DNA of 17,417 bases, from NCBI GenBank assembly GCA_002413305.1, contig DHWS01000071.1, positions 58,209 through 75,625 of the forward strand, in the 5' to 3' direction. Made by a program: the position numbers and the translations under genes. Position 1 is the stretch's first letter; each line of letters opens with the position of its first letter. Origin of the DNA: Actinobacteria bacterium UBA5176. GTDB taxonomy: Bacteria > Actinomycetota > UBA4738. The notes beneath the pieces are model-generated. The model was not told the origin of the DNA. It worked only from the letters and a program-made list of their open reading frames with translations, and did not search any database. Shown here piece after piece: positions 1 through 7,189 of this stretch.

Positions 1-1
1 G

Positions 2-625
2 ATGGGCGGCGGGATCGCGCAGGTGGACTCGGCCTCTGGGCGCGTCCGGTGGATCCCGGCGCGCGCTGACAGCGTCATCGCTCTCGCCGTGGGCGAGGGC
101 TCGGTGTGGGCGACCGCGACCCGCTATTCCGACGAAGGGCGGGATCAACAGATCGTGCTTCGCATCGACCCTCGGCGTCTCGCCGTCGTGACCCGAAGTG
201 TCTTCGACTACGGCGAGGATCGCTTGGACATCGCAGTCGGGGCCGGCGCCGTATGGCTGGGGCGCGAAGGGACCGACACGGTCTACCGGCTCGATCCGGC
301 CAGCCTCAGTCCCACCGAGAGCCACACCAAGGTCATCGGTGGGAACACCCTCGTGGTGGCCGGCAACGCCCTGTGGGTGGTCCGGTCAGGAGGTGCCACT
401 CGGGTCGATCCCTCGGCAACCCCGCCCACGAACGACATCCCGTTCAGCGCGGGCTCAGGGGCGGCAGGGGATGCCGCAGCTCTCTGGGTGGGAACGGGCA
501 GATCGATCCGGTCGTTGGATCCCGGCGGCGGGTTCGATCAGCGCGGGCGCGGCTATCCGATGCCGATCTCGGTGGACGCGATCGCGCTCACGACGACCAC
601 GGTCTGGGTAGTGGGCTCCGTATGA
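2..625 (+). CDS. C-terminal part of a beta-propeller (VW-repeat) protein, 5' partial
   Basis: The reading frame is open at the left edge and ends at a TGA at 623-625, so only the last 207 residues are visible; the ATG at 2-4 is probably internal. The protein shows a repeated short strand pattern, a run of V/A and G followed by VW or LW, at residues 35-36, 84-85, 124-125, 161-162 and 201-202. Each is followed by a turn and then a segment such as RLDP or RVDP. This spacing of about 40-50 residues is typical of the blades of YVTN/PQQ-like beta-propellers. In Actinomycetota such propellers often form the sensor or scaffold end of larger proteins, for example kinases or transcriptional activators, but no partner domain is in view. 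The sequence ends inside the last blade, as expected for a true C-terminus. It converges on the aminotransferase gene with a 25-base gap. The exact function is unknown. Confidence 0.7.
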   Translation: MGGGIAQVDSASGRVRWIPARADSVIALAVGEGSVWATATRYSDEGRDQQIVLRIDPRRLAVVTRSVFDYGEDRLDIAVGAGAVWLGREGTDTVYRLDPASLSPTESHTKVIGGNTLVVAGNALWVVRSGGATRVDPSATPPTNDIPFSAGSGAAGDAAALWVGTGRSIRSLDPGGGFDQRGRGYPMPISVDAIALTTTTVWVVGSV

Positions 626-650
626 AGGAGGGTCATACCGGGCGGGCGCA

Positions 651-2015
651 CTACGCTCCCTCTGATAGGAGCGTGCCGGTCCGCCCTTGTCCCTCCCGCG
701 CCTCGACAACCGCTTCGCCCAGGATGTCCAGCCCTTCGTCGAGCTCCTCGTCCGTGATGACCAGCGGGATGAGGTGGCGTAGCACGTTGTGGTAGGCGCC
801 ACAGCTGACGGTGATCAGGCCGCGCTTCATGGCCCCGCCGACCACCGCCCCGAGGAACGCCTCGTTGGGCTCCTTCGTCGCGCGATCCGAGACGAACTCG
901 ACCCCCACCATGGCGCCGACACCCCGCACCTCGCCGATCTGGGGAGTCTCGGCCGCGAACTCCTCCCAACGCGTCTTCAGCGTCTTGCCGACCTGTTCGG
1001 CGCGTTCGAGGAGCCCCTCCTCCTCGATGACCTGCATGACGGCGTTGCCGGCCGCACACGCCACCGGGTTCCCCACGTACGTGCCGCCGATCGCCGACGG
1101 CCCGGGTGCGTCCATGACCTCCCGCGGACCGATCACCGCGGACAGCGGATACCCGGCCGCCAGGGCCTTGGCCAGCAGCACGATGTCGGGTTCGAAGTCG
1201 AAGGTCTCCGATGCGAGGAATGCTCCCGTCCGGCCGCAGCCGCTCTGGATCTCGTCCGCGACCACGAGGATGCCGCGCTGCCGGCAGATGCGCTGGAGCC
1301 CGCGGAGGAACTCGGCCGGCGGGACGACGAAGCCGCCCTCCCCCTGGATCGGCTCGACGATCGCGCAGGCGACCGACGCCGGATCGATCATCGTGGCGAA
1401 CGCGCGCTCGATGCCGTCCAGTGCGAGCTGCGCGGAACGCGAGGGGTCCACGCTGCGGTAGGGGTACGCGTACGGCAGCCGGTACACCTCCGGGGCGAAC
1501 GGTCCGAAGCCGCTCTTGTAGGGCTTGTACCGGCTGGTGAGGGTCATGGTGAGGAGGGTCCGGCCGTGGAAGCCACCCTCGAAGGCCACCACCGCCGGCC
1601 GGCCGGTGGCGGCGCGGGCGAACTTCACCGCGTTCTCGACCGCTTCGGCCCCCGCATTGAAGAACGCTGCCTTCCGGTCACCCGCGCCGGTTGCCGCGAT
1701 CAGCCGCTCGGCGAGCTCGACGTAGGACTCGTACGGGATGACCGAGAAGTCTGTGTGGGAGACCCTCGCGGCCTGCTTCCGGACGGCCTCGACCACCTTC
1801 GGGTGGGAGTAGCCGACCAGTTGACACCCCAGTCCTCCGGAGAAATCGAGCATGGTGTTGCCGTCCACGTCCGTGATCCGCGCGCCGTCGCCGCGATCGA
1901 TCACCGCCGGGACGTGGATGTCGAGCGCATCGGCGACCACCCTGCTCTTCCGCTCGAGGATCGCCGCGGAACGCGGCCCGGGGATGTCGGTGACGAGATT
2001 GATGGCCTTGCCCAT
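651..2015 (-). CDS. gabT: class III aminotransferase, 4-aminobutyrate aminotransferase-like
   Basis: This is a fold-type I PLP-dependent aminotransferase of 454 residues, the normal length for the family. Residues 54-69 hold the conserved substrate/PLP entry region (LDFSGGLG). FNAGAEAVENAVKFAR at 119-134 is the phosphate-binding segment. Asp254 in VVADEIQSGCGRTG contacts the PLP ring nitrogen, and Lys283 in LLAKALAAGYPLSAV is the Schiff-base lysine. The match to 4-aminobutyrate transaminase (GABA plus 2-oxoglutarate to succinate semialdehyde plus glutamate) is good, but related omega-amino-acid or 3-aminoisobutyrate transaminases share these features. The ATG at 2015 is chosen because GAGGAGGT lies just upstream (2030-2021 region, minus strand). 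The frame is open further upstream to 2189, but that part is low-complexity and runs into the MFS promoter. It is divergent from the MFS/TetR operon, so the operators between them could influence both. Confidence 0.85.
   Translation of the reverse strand: MGKAINLVTDIPGPRSAAILERKSRVVADALDIHVPAVIDRGDGARITDVDGNTMLDFSGGLGCQLVGYSHPKVVEAVRKQAARVSHTDFSVIPYESYVELAERLIAATGAGDRKAAFFNAGAEAVENAVKFARAATGRPAVVAFEGGFHGRTLLTMTLTSRYKPYKSGFGPFAPEVYRLPYAYPYRSVDPSRSAQLALDGIERAFATMIDPASVACAIVEPIQGEGGFVVPPAEFLRGLQRICRQRGILVVADEIQSGCGRTGAFLASETFDFEPDIVLLAKALAAGYPLSAVIGPREVMDAPGPSAIGGTYVGNPVACAAGNAVMQVIEEEGLLERAEQVGKTLKTRWEEFAAETPQIGEVRGVGAMVGVEFVSDRATKEPNEAFLGAVVGGAMKRGLITVSCGAYHNVLRHLIPLVITDEELDEGLDILGEAVVEAREGQGRTGTLLSEGA
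653..674. terminator. inverted repeat straddling the end of the aminotransferase gene, possible terminator
   Basis: ACGCTCC at 653-659 and GGAGCGT at 668-674 form a perfect 7-bp inverted repeat with an 8-base loop. It overlaps the stop codon of the aminotransferase, between two convergent genes, which is where a shared terminator would sit. There is no T-tract on either side, so it is not a classical intrinsic terminator. The assignment rests on position and symmetry only. Confidence 0.3.
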
Positions 2016-2145
2016 CGAAGGACCTCCTCGATGCACAGGGCCGCGGCGGCTCCACCCCTGGAGGATTCTTCGCCCGCAGCCGGCTCCGAGCGTACACGAC
2101 GGCCACCCGGCCCGACACCGGCCGAAGGCCTTCCCACCAGCCCGT

Positions 2146-2175
2146 TTGACGAATGAGTGACCACTCACTGAAAAT
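2146..2175 (+). promoter_or_regulatory. promoter of the MFS-tetR operon
   Basis: TTGACG at 2146-2151 is a near-consensus -35 box. With an 18-base spacer it is followed by GAAAAT at 2170-2175, which matches four of six bases of the -10 consensus. The start of transcription would fall near 2182. One operator lies within the spacer and the other begins at the end of the -10 box, the usual layout for a repressor that blocks RNA polymerase. The boxes are read by eye. Confidence 0.5.
2154..2167. promoter_or_regulatory. operator 1, TetR-type palindrome
   Basis: TGAGTG-AC-CACTCA is a perfect 6-bp inverted repeat with a 2-bp centre. It sits between the -35 and -10 boxes of the MFS promoter. Palindromes of this TGAGTG/CACTCA class are common TetR-family operators in Actinomycetota, and a TetR gene closes this operon. 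The link to that TetR is inferred. Confidence 0.65.
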
Positions 2176-2188
2176 GAGTGACCGCTCA
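2175..2188. promoter_or_regulatory. operator 2, near-copy of operator 1
   Basis: TGAGTG-AC-CGCTCA repeats operator 1 with one changed base in the right half. It starts exactly 21 bp after operator 1, two helical turns, so two repressor dimers would bind the same DNA face. The flanking AA and ACTCAC bases are also shared, making the pair a 21-bp direct repeat. Confidence 0.6.
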
Positions 2189-2243
2189 CTCACACAAGCA
2201 CCGGCGGGCCGGATCGCCCGCCCACGGACGGCTGGAGGAGGAC

Positions 2244-3908
2244 GTGGCAAAGACGATCGAAGCGGTCCCGGTGGACGCCGCCGCTGCGGCCAGACGAGCG
2301 GATCGCCGCAAGTGGTGGGTCCTCGGCGCGATGGTCTTCGGGCTGTTCATGCCGATGCTCGACAACCTCGTGGTGAATGTGGCGCTGCCCACGATCCAGG
2401 ACAAGCTCGGGGCGGGCGTGTCCGGCCTCCAGTGGATCATCGACGGCTACACGCTGACATTCGCCTCGTTCATGCTCACCGGAGGGGCGCTCGGCGACCT
2501 GTACGGGCGGAAGCGGTTCTTCATGGCCGGCCTCGGCCTGTTCACGTTGGGCTCACTGATGTGCGGACTCTCGGGGTCCACCGGCCAGTTGGTCGCCTTC
2601 CGGGCGATCCAGGGCCTGGGCGCGGCCATGCTGCTCCCCGGTTCGCTCTCGATCATCACGGCCACCTTCAGTGGGAAGGAACGCGGAGCGGCCATCGGGA
2701 TCTGGGCGGCCATGTCCGGCCTGGCCATCGCCGTCGGCCCGGTGGTCGGAGGCCTCCTGGTCGAGCACGTCTCGTGGCAGAGCATCTTCTACATCAACGT
2801 CCCGATCGGGATCATCGGCCTGACCATGACCTACTTCGTGGTCACCGAGTCGAAGGACCCCAACACGTCCCGCCGCATCGACCCGCCGGGCCTGATCACC
2901 GGCACCGCCGGCCTGTTCTTCCTGGTCTACGGACTGATCGAGGGCAACTCGAAGGGCTGGGGCGACAGCCTCATCCTGGTGTCGTTCGCCCTGTCGGCGG
3001 TCCTGCTGGTAGCGTTCTTCTGGATCGAGTCGCACCGCGAATCCCCCATGCTCCCGTTGTCGTTCTTCAAGATCCCCACGTTCAGCGCGGCGAACGTGGT
3101 GGCCGCGGCGGTGTTCTTCGCTATGTTCGGGTCGGTCTTCTTCTTCTCCCTGTACCTGCAGAACATCGACCACTACTCGCCGGTGGCGGCCGGGATCCGA
3201 CTGCTGGCCTTCTCGCTGGTCATCCTCATCGTCGCTCCCCTGTCCGGACGATTCTCCGACCGGTACGGTTCGCGGTGGTTCATGACCGTCGGGCCACTCG
3301 TGGGGGCGATCGGCTTGGGGCTCATGCTCCGGACCGAGGTGGGTTCGCCGTACACGACCGTGATCCTTCCATCCTTCCTGGTCCTGGCGGCGGGCATGGC
3401 CACCACCATGACGCCGATGACCGCGGCAGTGATGGGCTCGGTCGAGACCCGGCACGCCGGGGTGGCCTCAGCGGCGACGAACACCAGCCGGGAGATCGGC
3501 GGCGTATTCGGCATCGCCCTGCTCGGGGCCATCGTGACCAGCTCCTTCAAGACCGGGTGGCTGTCCGCCCTCCAAGCTGCCCGGGTGCCGAACGCCGCGT
3601 CCATCGTGTCGAAGTTCGGCACGGCCGCCGCCACGGGTGGCGCCCCCACCTTCGCCGCCTTTTCGAAGAACGTGCCGAGGTCGATCCCGATCCCGGTCCA
3701 GCGGGCCATCTACACCTCCATCGACCACCCGTTCGTCCACGCGATGCACGCGGCGCTGTACGTCGCGGTGGCCTTCATGCTGCTGGCCGGCGTGGTGTCC
3801 GCCATCTTCGTGCGGAGCCATGTGGAGATCGAACGGGTCCCGGTCGCCGGTCCCGAGACGAACGGTGCCGGTGCTCGCGGGGAGGGCACGGCGGTCGGTG
3901 GTCACTGA
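2244..3908 (+). CDS. MFS drug exporter, DHA2 family, 14 transmembrane segments
   Basis: The protein belongs to the EmrB/QacA-type drug:H+ antiporters and should pump a toxic compound out of the cytoplasm using the proton gradient. TM1 carries the motif LDNLVVNVALP with Asp40, motif A (GGALGDLYGRKR) is at residues 80-91, and a motif C-like GPVVGG lies in TM5. The hydrophobic pattern and length of 554 residues fit 14 TM segments. I chose the GTG at 2244 because GGAGGAGG lies directly upstream. An in-frame GTG at 2178 falls inside operator 2 without a ribosome site and would add 22 basic residues. The C-terminus is short and hydrophilic. It is the first gene of an operon with the TetR regulator, whose start overlaps its stop, so expression is probably repressed by that regulator. 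The substrate cannot be read from sequence. Confidence 0.88.
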   Translation: MAKTIEAVPVDAAAAARRADRRKWWVLGAMVFGLFMPMLDNLVVNVALPTIQDKLGAGVSGLQWIIDGYTLTFASFMLTGGALGDLYGRKRFFMAGLGLFTLGSLMCGLSGSTGQLVAFRAIQGLGAAMLLPGSLSIITATFSGKERGAAIGIWAAMSGLAIAVGPVVGGLLVEHVSWQSIFYINVPIGIIGLTMTYFVVTESKDPNTSRRIDPPGLITGTAGLFFLVYGLIEGNSKGWGDSLILVSFALSAVLLVAFFWIESHRESPMLPLSFFKIPTFSAANVVAAAVFFAMFGSVFFFSLYLQNIDHYSPVAAGIRLLAFSLVILIVAPLSGRFSDRYGSRWFMTVGPLVGAIGLGLMLRTEVGSPYTTVILPSFLVLAAGMATTMTPMTAAVMGSVETRHAGVASAATNTSREIGGVFGIALLGAIVTSSFKTGWLSALQAARVPNAASIVSKFGTAAATGGAPTFAAFSKNVPRSIPIPVQRAIYTSIDHPFVHAMHAALYVAVAFMLLAGVVSAIFVRSHVEIERVPVAGPETNGAGARGEGTAVGGH

Positions 3909-4566
3909 GCGCGTCTCTCCCGCCGTCGTCAAGGTGCCCGCCGACGGTTCGACCCCGTCATCGACACGCATCCGCGACCAGATCGTCCTGGCCGCGCAGC
4001 GGTTGATGGCGGAGCGCGGCCTGCGAGGCGTGACCACCCGGGCGATCGCCGAGGCGGCAGGGTGCGCCGAGGGCAGCATCTACCGGTACTTCCCCGACAA
4101 GCACGCGCTGGTCGTCGAATGCATCGGCTCCCGGTTCCCCGACGTCCTGGCCCTGTTCGACTCGCTCCCCTCCCGGGCCGGGACGGCGAGCGTGCGGAAG
4201 AACCTCGAGGAGCTCACCGTCGCCGTGCTCCGGTTCTACCGAGCCCTGATCCCCATGGCCGCGGGCATCATGGCGGACAGTGAGCTCCTGGCGCAGCATC
4301 GTGCGCGCCTGGTGGAGACGAAGCAGGGCCCCGCCAAGCTCCTCGGCTCGCTCAGCACGTACCTTCGGCGCGAGCAACGCCTGGGGCGTCTCTCGGACCG
4401 ACCGCTGGCCGAGGGGCTGGCCCGGCTGATCCTCGGCGCGCCCTTCCTGCACATCTGGGTCGGCGCGTACACCGGGGACGAGGCCGCCGAGGAGGGCGAC
4501 GAACGCTTCGCCAGGGAGACCGTCCGGGCGCTGCTGGAGGGCATGCAGCCGGCGGTGCCGCCGTAA
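3898..4566 (+). CDS. TetR/AcrR family transcriptional regulator
   Basis: A 222-residue protein with the standard TetR layout. The N-terminal DNA-binding domain is at about residues 24-72 and includes the helix-turn-helix TTRAIAEAAGCAEGSIYRYF at 46-65, followed by the typical PDKHALV linker. The rest is an alpha-helical ligand-binding domain. The GTG at 3898 overlaps the MFS stop by 11 bases and has GGGGAGGG about ten bases upstream, which suggests translational coupling. A GTG at 3934 is an alternative giving a shorter tail. The likely role is a local repressor that binds the two palindromes ahead of the exporter and releases them when it binds the exporter's substrate. This is inferred from gene order; the ligand is unknown. 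Confidence 0.87.
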   Translation: MVTERVSPAVVKVPADGSTPSSTRIRDQIVLAAQRLMAERGLRGVTTRAIAEAAGCAEGSIYRYFPDKHALVVECIGSRFPDVLALFDSLPSRAGTASVRKNLEELTVAVLRFYRALIPMAAGIMADSELLAQHRARLVETKQGPAKLLGSLSTYLRREQRLGRLSDRPLAEGLARLILGAPFLHIWVGAYTGDEAAEEGDERFARETVRALLEGMQPAVPP

Positions 4567-4573
4567 CCCGGAC

Positions 4574-4981
4574 TCAAAGCCCGAGCTCACGGAACCGCTG
4601 CAGCGCTTCCGCGAACGGCTGAAGCGGCTCCAGCAGGTCCGCCAGCACGCCGGCCAGTTCCTCGTACCCTGCCGGCGAGCCCTCCAGGCGAAGCGCCTCG
4701 GCGCGGCGGGCCGCTTCGTCCAGCCCCTCCCGGCACGGCCACCAGGCCTCGTCCACCTCGGGGACCCGCCACGCCAGCATGCCCGCGCTCGCCTCCGCCA
4801 GCCCCAGCTCGAACCCGAACAGTGCTTCGGCCAACGGCACCTTCGACCCGCGCTGACCGGGCGCGGCCGACACCAGGGACGCCTTCGCGCGTTCCATCCG
4901 GTCGACGGTCGTCCGGAACGCCCGGAACGCGTGACGGAGCGCCGGCGACGCGGCGCGATGGGCTCGCCACCCTCTGAGCAT
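4574..4981 (-). CDS. hypothetical protein, alpha-helical
   Basis: I do not recognise this 135-residue protein. It is rich in Ala, Leu, Glu and Arg and looks almost wholly alpha-helical, with no signal peptide, membrane segment or cysteine cluster; there is one Cys in the middle. The ATG at 4981 has only a weak purine stretch upstream. The coding case rests on an uninterrupted frame that fills the space between the TetR gene, which ends seven bases away and converges on it, and the divergent anti-sigma gene. Codon third positions are GC-rich as in the neighbours. Confidence 0.6.
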   Translation of the reverse strand: MLRGWRAHRAASPALRHAFRAFRTTVDRMERAKASLVSAAPGQRGSKVPLAEALFGFELGLAEASAGMLAWRVPEVDEAWWPCREGLDEAARRAEALRLEGSPAGYEELAGVLADLLEPLQPFAEALQRFRELGL

Positions 4982-5024
4982 GTCGGACCCGAGTGTAGGA
5001 AAGAGGTCCCCACGCCCACCTGGG

Positions 5025-5030
5025 TAGAAT
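5025..5030 (+). promoter_or_regulatory. possible -10 box of the anti-sigma/sigma operon
   Basis: TAGAAT at 5025-5030 matches five of six bases of the -10 consensus (TATAAT). Transcription from it would start at about 5037, only four bases before the TTG start codon at 5041, giving a nearly leaderless message. No convincing -35 box is present. The box sits in the loop of CTGGG (5020-5024) and CCCAG (5035-5039), which could be an operator. Confidence 0.35.
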
Positions 5031-5040
5031 CACGCCCAGT

Positions 5041-5475
5041 TTGGCCGACCAGACGGAACCCACCGACCGCATAGAAGAAACCGAGCCCGTCGAGCCGACG
5101 GATCGCGTCCTGATCCGCATCCCCGCATCGACCGCCCACATCGGGCTGGTTCGGTCGGCTGCCAGCGCGGTCGGTGCCCTCCTGGACTTCACCTACGACC
5201 GGATCCAGGACCTGCATATCGCCATCGACGAGGTCTGCTCGCGGATCATGGCCACGTCGCAGCCCGCCGCGTCGATGCTCGAGGTCGAATTCACGATCGA
5301 AGGCCGTGAGCTCAAGGTCACCGTCAAGGGCGACGCGCCGCTCAAGTCCGACGCCACCTTCCTCACCAAGTGGTCGCAGGCGATCCTTCGGGCCGTGACC
5401 GACGGGCTCGAGTTCATCTCTTCCGACGGGACCGCTCTGGTGACGTTCCACCTGAATAGAGGTGTGGCGCCCTGA
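5041..5475 (+). CDS. RsbW-like anti-sigma factor (HATPase fold), degenerate ATP site
   Basis: The 144-residue product fits the RsbW/SpoIIAB class of GHKL ATPase-fold proteins that hold a SigB/SigF-type sigma factor inactive. Support comes from its size, from RIPASTAHIGLVRSAASAVG near residues 27-46, from the LHIAIDEVCSRIM helix at 58-70 (the N-box region), and from the cognate-type sigma gene directly downstream. The ATP site looks damaged. The N-box E-x-x-x-N reads E64-V-C-S-R68, replacing the Mg-binding Asn with Arg, and no D-x-G-x-G motif follows the strand ELKVTVKG (90-97). The first 22 residues are an acidic tail. The only usable start is TTG at 5041, since an in-frame stop lies at 4996 and no ATG or GTG follows; there is no Shine-Dalgarno site. 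It may bind sigma without phosphorylating an antagonist. Confidence 0.7.
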   Translation: MADQTEPTDRIEETEPVEPTDRVLIRIPASTAHIGLVRSAASAVGALLDFTYDRIQDLHIAIDEVCSRIMATSQPAASMLEVEFTIEGRELKVTVKGDAPLKSDATFLTKWSQAILRAVTDGLEFISSDGTALVTFHLNRGVAP

Positions 5476-5498
5476 CCGGTCACGAGCGGCACCAGCAG

Positions 5499-6242
5499 TT
5501 GCCCAAGGACGAGGTCAAGCGCTTGCTCCGGGAGCTTCGGGGGACGAACGACCCCGCGATCCGCACCGCGCTGATCGAGGCGCACCTCGGCCTGGTCGAA
5601 TACCTCGCCCGCCGGTTCGCCGGGCGGGGTGAGCCGCTCGACGATCTGATCCAGGTGGCGACGATCGGCCTGGTCAAGGCCGTGGACCGCTTCGATCCCG
5701 GCCGGGAGGTCGAATTCTCGACGTATGCCACACCCACCATCGTCGGCGAGCTGAAACGCCACTTCCGCGACAAGGGATGGGCGGTGCGGGTGCCGCGGAG
5801 GCTTCAGGAGCTGAACCTCCGCCTGGGCAGTGTGGTGGGCAAGCTCTCCCAGGACCTTCAGCGCTCTCCCACCGTGGCCGAGATCGCCCATGCCGCGGAG
5901 GCGACCCAGGACGAGGTGCTGGAGGCGCTGGATTCGGCCCACGCGTACAGCCTCATCTCTCTGGACGCCGGAACCAGCGAGGAGGGTCTCACCTACCATG
6001 AGCAGATCGGCGAGGAGGACCAGGCGCTGGAGGCGCTGGAGGACCGGGTGGCGGTGGTCCCGTTGCTGCAGCGGCTGGCTCCCCGCGAACGACACATGCT
6101 CTATCTGCGCTTCTTCAAGGGCCTCACCCAGAGCGAGATCGCCAAGGATCTCGGGATTTCCCAGATGCACGTATCGAGACTGCTCGCTAAGACGCTGGCC
6201 TCGCTCCGGTCCGGCCTCGAAGACGACGAAGAGGCCGGGTGA
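5499..6242 (+). CDS. RNA polymerase sigma factor, SigB/SigF/SigG group
   Basis: A group 3 sigma factor of 247 residues. Region 2 is at about 25-95 with the core-binding stretch LIEAHLGLVEYLARRF, the DDLIQVATIGLVKAVDRFDP segment, and the -10 recognition helix STYATPTIVGELKRHFRD. Region 3 includes TVAEIAHAAEATQDEV at 125-140. Region 4 at about 188-240 carries the -35 helix-turn-helix LTQSEIAKDLGISQMHVSRL. It directs RNA polymerase to stress or developmental promoters and should be controlled by the upstream anti-sigma protein. The TTG at 5499 is the first standard-type start. However, GAGGTG at 5459-5464 is ideally spaced from an in-frame CTG at 5472 that overlaps the upstream stop as CTGA, so the true start may be CTG 5472, adding nine residues. 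The gene overlaps the lipid kinase start as GTGA. Confidence 0.88.
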   Translation: MPKDEVKRLLRELRGTNDPAIRTALIEAHLGLVEYLARRFAGRGEPLDDLIQVATIGLVKAVDRFDPGREVEFSTYATPTIVGELKRHFRDKGWAVRVPRRLQELNLRLGSVVGKLSQDLQRSPTVAEIAHAAEATQDEVLEALDSAHAYSLISLDAGTSEEGLTYHEQIGEEDQALEALEDRVAVVPLLQRLAPRERHMLYLRFFKGLTQSEIAKDLGISQMHVSRLLAKTLASLRSGLEDDEEAG

Positions 6243-7189
6243 GTCCGGTGTCCGCGCCGAACCGCCGCATGCTCCTGATCGTGAACCCCAAGGCACAGGC
6301 CGTGGCGGCACGCCGAACCGGCGCGGTGGCGCGCAGCCTGTCCCGCGGGTTCGAGGTGCACGAGGTCTGGACGCGGGCTCCCGGGCACGCCTCCGAGCTG
6401 GCTCGGATGGCGGCCGGCACCGGAGCCGACGTGGTGGGCGTTCTCGGCGGCGACGGCACGGTGAACGAGGTCGTCAACGGCATGGCGTCTGCCGAGGACG
6501 GCACGGCGAAGGTCCCCATCGCGGTGATCCCGGGCGGCGGCGCGAACGTACTGGTCCGAGCGTTGGGATTCCCGAACGACGCGGTCCGCACCGCCGAGGT
6601 GCTGGTCCGCACCGCCGACCGGCCCCCGCTGTCGATCCCGCTCGGGCGGATCGGCGACCGGTACTTCGTCTCGAGCTGCGGGATGGGCTTCGACGCGGCG
6701 ATCGTGCGCGAGGTCGAACGCCACCCAAAGGTGAAGCGCGCGCTGGGCGACGCCTGGTTCGTGGCGGTGGGCCTTGGCTTGTACGCGGCGGGCTACGACA
6801 CGAACCAGCCCCACATCCGCGTCCGTGCGGGTGAGGACCCCTGGCAGTACGGGCTCTACCTGGCCATCCTCCAGAACCTCGACCCCTTCACCTACCTGGG
6901 ATCACGGGCCCTGCGCGTCTGCCCGGACGCCAACCTCGGCGAGGGCCTGGACTGCTTCGCGCTGGAGACCATGCGCCCTGCGCGCATCTTCCCCGTCCTG
7001 TTCTCCGCGTTCGGGATCGGCCCCCTCACGCACCACCGCGGTCCGGAGGGACGGTACTGGCACGACGAACGCCGCTTCGTCATCGAGTCGAACGTCCCAC
7101 TGCCCGTCCAGGCCGACGGTGAGTACCTCGGCGAGCGGCAACGGGTGGAGATCGAATCGATCCCCGATGCGCTCTCGGTGTACCGCTAG
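6239..7189 (+). CDS. diacylglycerol kinase family lipid kinase
   Basis: A 316-residue member of the DAGK/YegS/sphingosine kinase family, which uses ATP to phosphorylate a lipid hydroxyl at the membrane surface. LIVNPKA at 13-19 is the first nucleotide-binding strand. GGDGTVNEV at 70-78 is the signature glycine loop, and PGGGANVLVRALG at 98-110 is the second conserved loop that in relatives reads P-x-G-T-x-N. The C-terminal half supplies the beta-sandwich domain and ends with the usual QADGEYLG-like segment. The GTG at 6239 overlaps the sigma factor's TGA by four bases and has GAAGAGG just upstream, so it is translationally coupled. The true lipid substrate is not readable. Its stop overlaps that of the convergent phosphodiesterase gene, which also acts on phosphoglycerol compounds. 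Confidence 0.87.
   Translation: MSPVSAPNRRMLLIVNPKAQAVAARRTGAVARSLSRGFEVHEVWTRAPGHASELARMAAGTGADVVGVLGGDGTVNEVVNGMASAEDGTAKVPIAVIPGGGANVLVRALGFPNDAVRTAEVLVRTADRPPLSIPLGRIGDRYFVSSCGMGFDAAIVREVERHPKVKRALGDAWFVAVGLGLYAAGYDTNQPHIRVRAGEDPWQYGLYLAILQNLDPFTYLGSRALRVCPDANLGEGLDCFALETMRPARIFPVLFSAFGIGPLTHHRGPEGRYWHDERRFVIESNVPLPVQADGEYLGERQRVEIESIPDALSVYR

Noticed and set aside
2178-2243. Upstream GTG start for the exporter
   Set aside because: It lies inside the operator and downstream of the -10 at the expected transcription start, without a ribosome site; GTG 2244 has GGAGGAGG.
2153-4006. 617-residue plus-strand frame over the MFS gene
   Set aside because: It is rich in Arg, Gly, His and Pro with no fold signature, whereas the overlapping frame encodes a clear 14-TM exporter.
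4993-5026. SigB-type promoter (GTTT-N15-GGGTA) ahead of the anti-sigma/sigma operon
   Set aside because: GGGTA is present at 5022-5026, but no GTTT-like box lies at the required distance, so autoregulation cannot be claimed.
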